DNA of 64,000 nt from assembly GCA_034506395.1 (NCBI GenBank), contig JAPDPQ010000011.1, forward strand, positions 62,001 through 126,000, written 5' to 3'. Numbering within the stretch: position 1 is the stretch's first letter; every line of letters starts with the position of its first letter. Position numbers and translations under genes: made by a program. Shown here piece by piece: positions 45,183 to 52,282 of the stretch. The notes beneath the pieces were generated by a model. The model was given only the letters and a program-made list of their open reading frames with translations, searched no databases and was not told where the DNA came from. This DNA is from a candidate division KSB1 bacterium. Lineage in GTDB: Bacteria > Zhuqueibacterota > Zhuqueibacteria > Thermofontimicrobiales > Thermofontimicrobiaceae.

Positions 45183-46892
45183 TTATTCAAACAAAATCGC
45201 CTTGATGATGTTCAGTGGTTTAAATTTGCCGTTCAAAATTGGCCATTGAATTTCTGCTTTTTTATTGATCGTGGCAATGCTGTCCCGTTCCATGCGCAAT
45301 TCCAGCGACCGAATTTTTTCCCAACAATCCGCCTGATTTGGATCAGGGCAGAGCTCATCGATTTTATGTATTAAATCGATCGCTCGATCAATTCGGGCGA
45401 TGATTTCATGGTATTCTTTTTCACTGATCAGACCATGCCGATATTTGATTTCTGAAAGCCGCTTGCCAGCTTCATAGGAAATGGAGACGATATCGTCCCG
45501 GCTTAGCCAGCAAGTCTCATAGCTCAAAAAATATTTCCAACTGGGCTTTAAAAGCGCCTGGCGATAATCCTCGAGCGTATGATAGAATATCTTGTAGCCA
45601 AACTTTTCCGGATTTTCAAATGCAATACTTCCAGGATCAAGAAATGGAGCTAAAGGAGCAATGAATGGCACGACTCGCGGGCCGAACTTTTCGAGCAACT
45701 CACCACAATATGAAACGGTTTCCAGCACCGATTCTGCCGTTTGATGGGGTAAACCGATCATAAAAAACAGATCAAATTTTTTGCAACCTCGCTGTAATGC
45801 CCATTGAATATTGAGTTCAATCGCTTCATTTGTATATCTCTTGCCACATTTGCGACGAATGCCATAATCGTGGGATTCTGGGGAGAATTCAATATTAAAA
45901 TTGGCGACCGCAGAACCGAGTTTCTCGAAGAAATTCTCTGGGGCTGGCTCAAATAGCTCAAACACCAATTGATTTTCAATATCTAACTTCTTTAGCCCTG
46001 AGATAACCTTATCAGCATAATCATAACCAGGCTGATTCAAATCACCGATGATAAAAATAGGACCGTTCGTAAAACGGCTGATCTCCCGAATATCTTCAAC
46101 GATCCGCTCGGCATCCCGAAATGATGGGCGGAGCCGATTACAATAGTACTTCATCCCATATTTTGATCCACCGCAGATGATGCAATTGTGAATACAGCCT
46201 CGACAAGTCATCACAGCAGTGATGGGATAGCGCCACCAATCATGGATGGCAGTCATGCTTTTGGTATCAAAGTATTTGACTGCTAGTTTGAACAGTTTTT
46301 TGTAATTATTGGTAAAGCTGTTTAAGTCTTCGGGCAAATAAGTGATTGGATGAGAAAATATCTCGCCTTGCTGATTTTTCCAAGTAAGATTAGGAATAGC
46401 AGTAAAATCCAAACCTTGCTTTAGCGCCATCATCAGCTGGAGCATTGGCTCTTCCGTAGAATCCCCCTTCACCACAAAATCTACCTGGGGATACCGAATA
46501 AGCTGATCATGAAAATAGGTTGACGAGTATCCTCCAAAAATGACTGGAATTTGAGGATGATATTTTTTACAAATGGCGGCGACCTCCAGGCTGCCCTGCG
46601 CATGAACGAGCCAGTGCAAATCGATACCAAAAGCCACTGGGCGCATGGAGGCGATCATCTTCTCTGCGTCGAATTTTGGATCGCTCAACATCCGATAGGC
46701 CAAATTGACGATGCGAACACCGATACCATGGCGTTCGAGATGTTCCGCTAATGATGAAAATCCCACTGGATACATCTCGAAAATTGGGGTCGAGGGCACG
46801 ACATCGCTGATCGGCCCCAAAAGGTTCGGACGCTTCCGAAAATCGTATATCGCAGGTGCATGTAATAGGATTAGATCAGGCTTTTTAAACAT
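45183..46892 (-). CDS. B12-binding-domain radical SAM protein
   Basis: 569 residues from ATG 46892 (AAGGAG 6 bases upstream; the upstream ATG at 46925 would leave that site inside). Residues about 1-165 are a cobalamin-binding-like domain (LILLHAPAIYDFRKRP, VNLAYRML, IPVIFGGYSSTYFHDQLI, VDFVVKGDSTEEPML). The SAM motif is CIHNCIICGGSKYG near 236. C-terminal helical tail. It resembles the TIGR04190 type of B12-radical SAM proteins, whose reaction is unknown; methylations or ring changes are usual for the class. It heads a pair with the UbiA prenyltransferase. Confidence 0.9.
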   Translation of the reverse strand: MFKKPDLILLHAPAIYDFRKRPNLLGPISDVVPSTPIFEMYPVGFSSLAEHLERHGIGVRIVNLAYRMLSDPKFDAEKMIASMRPVAFGIDLHWLVHAQGSLEVAAICKKYHPQIPVIFGGYSSTYFHDQLIRYPQVDFVVKGDSTEEPMLQLMMALKQGLDFTAIPNLTWKNQQGEIFSHPITYLPEDLNSFTNNYKKLFKLAVKYFDTKSMTAIHDWWRYPITAVMTCRGCIHNCIICGGSKYGMKYYCNRLRPSFRDAERIVEDIREISRFTNGPIFIIGDLNQPGYDYADKVISGLKKLDIENQLVFELFEPAPENFFEKLGSAVANFNIEFSPESHDYGIRRKCGKRYTNEAIELNIQWALQRGCKKFDLFFMIGLPHQTAESVLETVSYCGELLEKFGPRVVPFIAPLAPFLDPGSIAFENPEKFGYKIFYHTLEDYRQALLKPSWKYFLSYETCWLSRDDIVSISYEAGKRLSEIKYRHGLISEKEYHEIIARIDRAIDLIHKIDELCPDPNQADCWEKIRSLELRMERDSIATINKKAEIQWPILNGKFKPLNIIKAILFE

Positions 46893-46931
46893 GCCACTCC
46901 TTAGAACAGTGCAGAACAGATCCATGAAGCT

Positions 46932-47141
46932 TTATATATTATTCAGTTGCTTCAATCGCCGCTGCTGCAAAATTTGAATTTGTTGGCTCAATTGCTGATC
47001 AATTTTCATCAAATCGAGATCAGCCTTTAATTGGAGGTAATTTAATCGAAATTCAAGTAAACTGCTGAGTTCTTGGATACCATCTAACGCACCAATAATC
47101 GGTTTTTGTTCCCGAACGGGTTGCCGACGCCGCCGTTGCAC
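46932..47141 (-). CDS. Small coiled-coil protein
   Basis: 69 residues from a GTG at 47141, with GGGGGAG upstream. Very basic N-terminus (MQRRRRQPVREQK), then a helix likely to coil (SSLLEFRLNYLQLKADLDLM and QLSQQIQILQQRRL). Located 39 bp upstream of the radical SAM start, same strand. No family known. Confidence 0.5.
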   Translation of the reverse strand: MQRRRRQPVREQKPIIGALDGIQELSSLLEFRLNYLQLKADLDLMKIDQQLSQQIQILQQRRLKQLNNI

Positions 47142-47631
47142 AGCTAACTCCCCCTATTTGAATTGTTTCAAAGTTTTTAATATAATTCTAATAACTGAAA
47201 ATTTCAAGCATTTTGTCTGCGATTTTGAGAAATTATGAGATGGTCAGTACATCGGATATTTCTAACCGCAAGATTAAAGATACAGGTTACCGCTTAAATG
47301 TGAGCAAAATCTTTGCTATTGATTTTGAATCTCTAATCTTTTAAATTGCCTGAGAAATTTCAAAAACAATTTCTATAGAGATGACCAATTTGATTCGCCT
47401 TAACGAACACACCAGCAACTGATGGATTGTGATTACTAATGAAACTCTCATTTCTATTGGAGCCAGCTTGGACCGACTAGAATCTTCATTCGCAAAAAGG
47501 ATTTGAAAAGTCAAGATCATGATCGGTTGTGGATTCTTATGATTTTTTCAGCCTAGGAAACAAAAGGCAGATTGAGGAGACTTTTGGCTTAATACCTTGA
47601 ACATCGAAACAATTTTGGAAAGGAAATTTTT
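47142..47631. other. Divergent intergenic region
   Basis: Lies between divergent transcripts; it should hold both promoters. No gene is seen. Confidence 0.4.
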
Positions 47632-48573
47632 ATGAATATTAAATTCCATCCGTCTCTGACCGGGCAAATCCGCGACTATGGGGCCATCACGATCGGAGCT
47701 TTTATCATGGCGCTCGGAATCGGTGCCTTTTTAACGGATGCACAGGTGGTCCCTGGAGGTGTCAGCGGCCTGGCGATGGTCATTCATTACATCTCTGGGA
47801 GAAAAATTCCTGTGGGGCTCACCATGTGGTTGCTGAATATCCCGCTGTATTTATGGGGACTGAGAGAGCTGGGTAAACAATTTGGCTTTCGAACTTTCGT
47901 GGGATTTTCTCTGAGTTCGTTTTTCATCGATCTGTTGCGCGGCAATGTCCCAGGATTTGGATTTATCCAGTTGCAAAACTCTGCTGCGATCCAGGACCTC
48001 TATCGCCATGATTTCATTTTGGCTGTGATGTTTGGGGCGACCCTATTAGGTGTCGGATTGGGGGTCATTTTCAAATTTCGTGGCTCTACTGGCGGCTCCG
48101 ACATCGTGGCCGCAATCATGCAAAAAAAACATGGGTGGAAACCAGGACAAGCTTTTTTGGTCAGCGATTCTTTGGTCATCACCACTGCTGGGTTGGTCAT
48201 TCATTGGATGAAGATATCAACCTTCAAGCCAGCTCTTACTCTGACCTTATATGCATTTGTATTGCTATTCATCTCTTCGAAGTTAATCGATATCATTATC
48301 GAGGGGATGGACTATGCCAAAGCCGCTATTATAATTTCGACGAAAAGCGAGGACATTGCCTCGGCCATTATGGATGATCTCAGCCGCGGCGCAACAGCTC
48401 TCAAAGGGAGAGGACTTTACACGAATCAGGACCGCGATGTCATTTACACTGTTGTCTCCCGAAAGGAAATCGGCTTATTGACAGAAATTGTTAAGGCCAT
48501 CGACCCGAACGCCTTTGTGATCATCAATAATGTCCATGAAGTATTGGGTCATGGCTTTCGGAGACGGATATGA
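47632..48573 (+). CDS. YitT-family membrane protein (DUF2179 C-terminal domain)
   Basis: 313 residues, GGAAAGGAAA before the ATG. Five or six helices in YitT order (TIGAFIMALGIGAFLTDAQVV, PGGVSGLAMVIHY, FRGSTGGSDIVAAIM), then a cytoplasmic DUF2179 domain (RGATALKGRGLYTNQDRDVI, VVSRKEIGLLTEIVKAIDP, FVIINNVHEVLGHGF). Family function unknown. Single-gene unit with the radical SAM gene 191 bp downstream. Confidence 0.92.
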   Translation: MNIKFHPSLTGQIRDYGAITIGAFIMALGIGAFLTDAQVVPGGVSGLAMVIHYISGRKIPVGLTMWLLNIPLYLWGLRELGKQFGFRTFVGFSLSSFFIDLLRGNVPGFGFIQLQNSAAIQDLYRHDFILAVMFGATLLGVGLGVIFKFRGSTGGSDIVAAIMQKKHGWKPGQAFLVSDSLVITTAGLVIHWMKISTFKPALTLTLYAFVLLFISSKLIDIIIEGMDYAKAAIIISTKSEDIASAIMDDLSRGATALKGRGLYTNQDRDVIYTVVSRKEIGLLTEIVKAIDPNAFVIINNVHEVLGHGFRRRI

Positions 48574-48764
48574 TTGAAATCGTCCGTTAGAAATCTAATC
48601 GTTCATGACAATCAGTTTTATGTTTGAAAGAAATCGGACAGTTTAGTCAATTTTAAGAAGCGTCATACTTTGGATTGAATTCGATTCGGTAAAAATACTT
48701 TTGAGCTATTCAATTTGGTTTTCAACTGTTGGCATCCTTTTCAGCAAAGAGAACTTCTGATTTT

Positions 48765-49571
48765 ATGTCAATCACCGTTAGAGAAATTCTTGCGAAATCA
48801 GCGCTGACGCCTTCGCGGATCGAAGGCATCGACTTCGCCCTGAACCCGTATCGGGGCTGTGCTCATGGATGCCGCTATTGTTATGCCGATTTTATGCGAC
48901 GTTTCAGCGGTCATCATGAGCCGTGGGGCAGCTTTGTGGATGTGAAGATCAATATTGCGAAAATGTTAGCTATTGAGTTGCACCGAGCCAGCCAAAAAAA
49001 AATTTGTATTCCATCACTTTTTGCATTGAAGAATGATAAAGGAATCGATCTTGAGCATAAAAAACTAGTGAGCTTGAGCACCGTGACCGATCCCTATCAA
49101 CCGGTGGAGCAAAAATATCAACTCACGCGACGCTGTCTTGAGATCCTATTGCGCCATGAAATCCCAGTGACGATTTTGACCAAATCGCCCCTGATATGTC
49201 GAGATATCGATCTGATCAAACAGTTCCAGCAGATTGAGGTCGGTGTGACAATCACAACGGATCGGGAGGACATTCGAAGAATTTTCGAACCAAATGCCCC
49301 AAGTATTGCGGTTCGAATGGAGACCCTGAAAAAATTACATAATGGGGGGATTAAAACTTACGTCTTTATAGGTCCAATTTTGCCAATGGATCCCTATCGT
49401 TTGGCCGGTCAAGTGAAAGATTTCATCGATTTTTATTTTATCGATCCGATGAATTACGTTGCCAAAAGCCGAAACATCTATTATCAGCATCATTTGGAGT
49501 ATGCGTTACAGCCAGATTATGTTGCAGAATGCCAGTCGGCACTGAAGCAGGTTTTCACCGCTGATTGCTGA
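48765..49571 (+). CDS. Spore-photoproduct-lyase-like radical SAM protein (Rv2578c/SPL family)
   Basis: 268 residues from ATG 48765; the TTG at 48729 only adds unlikely residues. NPYRGCAHGCRYCYADFMRR supplies the Cx3Cx2C cluster. The VSLSTVTDPYQPVEQKYQLT and PVTILTKSPLICRDIDL patterns are those of SPL-like radical SAM proteins in non-sporulating bacteria, of unknown substrate. The 3' end overlaps the NtrC-type gene by 17 bp, convergent. Confidence 0.9.
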   Translation: MSITVREILAKSALTPSRIEGIDFALNPYRGCAHGCRYCYADFMRRFSGHHEPWGSFVDVKINIAKMLAIELHRASQKKICIPSLFALKNDKGIDLEHKKLVSLSTVTDPYQPVEQKYQLTRRCLEILLRHEIPVTILTKSPLICRDIDLIKQFQQIEVGVTITTDREDIRRIFEPNAPSIAVRMETLKKLHNGGIKTYVFIGPILPMDPYRLAGQVKDFIDFYFIDPMNYVAKSRNIYYQHHLEYALQPDYVAECQSALKQVFTADC

Positions 49572-50922
49572 TGCCGTATTTCTTCATTTTTATAATTAAA
49601 TTCGATCGATCGATCCCAATTGCCTCGGCTGTTTTGCTCACGTTCCAGTGATGCTTGTCAAGATGAAAAAGGATGTAATCTCGTTCACAAGCATCAGAAA
49701 ATTGTTTGATCGACAGATCGAAATACTGAGCGAGCGTCGATTGCTGTGAACCAATAAGATCAAATCCGATCTCTGTTGGGCCAATTTCATCTCCATCGCT
49801 CAACACAATGGCGCGGTGGATAATGTTCTCCAACTCTCGAACGTTACCTCTAAAGTCATAATTCATTAAACGGTTCATTGCTTGTTCGGAGATCGAACGG
49901 ATCGTCTTGAGATTTTTGCGACTGTAAATTTTGATGAAATGCTCTACGAGCAGCGGAATGTCCTCCTTTCGCTCCCGCAGTGGCGGGATCTCTATGGTGA
50001 CGACATTTAACCGATAATAGAGATCAGATCTGAAACGATTTTCCTGGATCGCCTTTTTTAAATCCACTGCTGTGGCTGCTAAAATTCGGGCATCGACTTT
50101 GATCACTTCTTCGCCACCCACGCGTTCGATAGTTCCTTCCTGGAGAAACCGCAGCAGCTTCATCTGCAAGTGATGGTCCAGCTCGCCGATCTCATCGATA
50201 AACAGGGTGCCTTCATGCGCGCGCTCGAATTTGCCCTTTTTCCGCTTGATCGCCCCAGTAAACGCACCTTTCTCATGGCCGAATAATTCACTTTCAATCA
50301 GCGAAGGGGTGATGGTCGAGCAATCTGCTATCATCAAGGTCTTATCTTGTCGCCGACTATTGTAATGGATGACTTTTGCCACCAGTTCTTTGCCGGTGCC
50401 GCTCTCGCCCAGAATGAGAACCGGCGCTTCGGTTTTAGCCACTTTTTCAATTCGCTCCAGCATCGCCAGCATCTTCGGGCTTTTACCGATGATTTTATCC
50501 AGTGTGAATTTCCGTTGTTCTTCCTCAGCCTGATACTTCCGCTCCCGCGATAGTTTAAATCGCTCCACTGCACTTTCAATTCGTGGTAGCAATAGCCGGT
50601 ATTTGAGCGGTTTGTCAAAAAAATCAAATGCACCGGCGTTCATCGCTTTTTTCGTTATTTCCGCATCGCCATAAGCTGTGAGGACAATGACGCAAATATC
50701 TGGATATTCCTTTCTCAGCTGCGTCAGCACTTTATAGCCATCCATTTGAGGCAGCTTCCAATCCAGCAGTACCACACCAAAATCGCTTTGCTTCACTTTC
50801 TCGAGCGCTTCCTCTCCAGATGCCGCCTCCTCCAATTGGTAATCGTCGGTTGCGAGCCAGCGAATAATCTGCTCTCGATCATCAGCATCATCATCCACAA
50901 TAAGGATTTTTGCTTTGGGCAT
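49555..50922 (-). CDS. NtrC-type sigma-54-dependent response regulator
   Basis: 455 residues. Receiver 1-120 with phospho-Asp54 (VVLLDWKLP) and Lys104 (FDKPL). AAA+ domain about 145-380: Walker A GESGTGKE (172-179), GAFTGA (219-224) for sigma-54 contact, Walker B TLFIDEIGEL, and the RxxDLYYRLNV sensor. Fis-type HTH at the end (NVSKTAEAIGIDRSNLIIKM). On phosphorylation it opens sigma-54 promoters. Last gene of the six-gene phosphorelay operon, 4 bp after the receiver-TIR-like gene. Confidence 0.96.
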   Translation of the reverse strand: MPKAKILIVDDDADDREQIIRWLATDDYQLEEAASGEEALEKVKQSDFGVVLLDWKLPQMDGYKVLTQLRKEYPDICVIVLTAYGDAEITKKAMNAGAFDFFDKPLKYRLLLPRIESAVERFKLSRERKYQAEEEQRKFTLDKIIGKSPKMLAMLERIEKVAKTEAPVLILGESGTGKELVAKVIHYNSRRQDKTLMIADCSTITPSLIESELFGHEKGAFTGAIKRKKGKFERAHEGTLFIDEIGELDHHLQMKLLRFLQEGTIERVGGEEVIKVDARILAATAVDLKKAIQENRFRSDLYYRLNVVTIEIPPLRERKEDIPLLVEHFIKIYSRKNLKTIRSISEQAMNRLMNYDFRGNVRELENIIHRAIVLSDGDEIGPTEIGFDLIGSQQSTLAQYFDLSIKQFSDACERDYILFHLDKHHWNVSKTAEAIGIDRSNLIIKMKKYGISNQR

Positions 50923-50926
50923 AATT

Positions 50927-51844
50927 TTAATCCCTCAAATTTTGCGGATCTTTCTTATGGATCAATTTTTGCAAATGTTCTATAAGTTTCATTTTCAATT
51001 CATTCAAATTATCCGAATAACTGATGTATTCTAAACCGCGCAGGTCTGATGGCACATCACAAGCTGTGTTTTTCAACAAAATTCCACGCTTCCCCAGGCC
51101 ACATACTAATCCATATTCAAACATGACATTGGAATTCCGCTCGGAGATATCAATAATCGCATAGCGCGATGCTTGAATGCCTCGACAAATTTTGCACATG
51201 ATGGCCACATTATTCAATTTCTCATCCGCTCGCCAAGCGATCATGCCTAGCGCAGTAATAGCGGCTTTTATTCCCTTTCGATAGATTTGACTGAATGAAA
51301 TTTGACCCTTATCGATAAAAGGCATCCCGACAAAAACCATTTTATCGTCTTCTTCAATTGGCCAGGGGCAAAAAGGCGAACCGGTTAAAAAGCACCGCTT
51401 CATGATGCCTTTGCGTCGCAATTCAATCGCCGAATGCACTTCTGGATCAGGAGTTGGCACTGAATCGGGTCGCCATTTCAAACCGCTCTTGACCATTTGA
51501 ATAATATTTTCGAAGCGAAACGGCTTTTTGAGATATGCCTGGGCACCCTTTTCAGTAACCGCCTCCACGGCCTGCTCAAGCGTGGCATGGGCGCTGGTGA
51601 TGATCACACAGGTTTCAGTGTTCATTTTTCGGATCATCTCCAGCGTTTCAATGCCAGACATTCCATTCGGTAGAACCAAATCTAAAATTATTAAATCAAA
51701 ATGCTGGGTATGAAGTCTCTCTATCGCCTCTTCACCCGAATAGGCCGAAATCGTCTCATAACCTTGCGATGTCAGCAAATTTGTAAACAAAGAATGAAAC
51801 CCAACTTCGTCATCAATGATCAAGATCTTCTTAGATCGGGACAT
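50927..51844 (-). CDS. Receiver domain fused to a TIR-like / nucleoside deoxyribosyltransferase-like domain
   Basis: 305 residues. Receiver 1-122 with acidic pair Asp11-Asp12, phospho-Asp55 (IILDLVLP) and Lys107 (YLKKPF). Linker 123-148. A cysteine-bearing segment (Cys151, Cys159: KRCFLTGSPFCPWP) leads into a Rossmann-like domain, 168-296: MVFVGMPFIDKGQISFSQIY, ALGMIAWRADEKLN, ASRYAIIDISERNSNVMFEYGL and GKRGILLKN. The D-x-S-x-x-NxNVMFEYG motif with Glu243 is that of TIR-like/NDT-fold nucleotide-binding proteins, several of which cleave NAD or nucleosides. Output is probably enzymatic or nucleotide-sensing rather than DNA binding. Confidence 0.87.
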   Translation of the reverse strand: MSRSKKILIIDDEVGFHSLFTNLLTSQGYETISAYSGEEAIERLHTQHFDLIILDLVLPNGMSGIETLEMIRKMNTETCVIITSAHATLEQAVEAVTEKGAQAYLKKPFRFENIIQMVKSGLKWRPDSVPTPDPEVHSAIELRRKGIMKRCFLTGSPFCPWPIEEDDKMVFVGMPFIDKGQISFSQIYRKGIKAAITALGMIAWRADEKLNNVAIMCKICRGIQASRYAIIDISERNSNVMFEYGLVCGLGKRGILLKNTACDVPSDLRGLEYISYSDNLNELKMKLIEHLQKLIHKKDPQNLRD

Positions 51845-51886
51845 TTATGCTTCTCCCTTGCAATTCGAAATGAATTTGGTAGAAGA

Positions 51887-52267
51887 TTAAGTGGGGATTA
51901 TCTTTGCAATTTCGTTGGCTAATTCTTTCCAAATCGCCTGATGCAAGATCATTACACCTGCGACTCCCAGTTCATCCTTATCCAGACGGGATTCGGTAGC
52001 GGAAATAATGATGATGGGAATAGTCGGATTAAGCTGTTTAAATCTTGGGATGAATGTTTTTGCTGTTCTGGCGCCATTGCGTTCCTGCTTTAAATTATAA
52101 TCTAACAATACGAGATCAAAATGAGTTTCTCTAAATATCCGAATGCCATCCTCTGCTGTATTGGTACATTTCACCACATATCCGGCTAAAGTCAACCACC
52201 GATGAATTTGATCCAACATTTCCCGTTCATCATTTACCACTAAAATGCGTTTCTGTGTTGTTGCCAT
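51887..52267 (-). CDS. Stand-alone receiver, atypical
   Basis: 126 residues from ATG 52267 (GGAG 8 bases upstream; the ATG at 52273 sits too close). Asp56 in DLVLLDYNL is the phospho-acceptor, the acidic pair is NDE, and IIISATES supplies the Ser/Thr. The invariant Lys of strand 5 is missing (VMILHQAIW instead of a KP motif), so phosphorylation-driven switching should be altered. It sits between the kinase and the receiver-TIR-like gene; a phosphate sink or regulator role is possible. Confidence 0.85.
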   Translation of the reverse strand: MATTQKRILVVNDEREMLDQIHRWLTLAGYVVKCTNTAEDGIRIFRETHFDLVLLDYNLKQERNGARTAKTFIPRFKQLNPTIPIIIISATESRLDKDELGVAGVMILHQAIWKELANEIAKIIPT

Positions 52268-52282
52268 TATCATGACTCCTTC

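Noticed and set aside
48729-48764. Upstream TTG start of the SPL-like radical SAM protein
   Set aside because: The added residues are not family-like; ATG 48765 gives the expected N-terminus.
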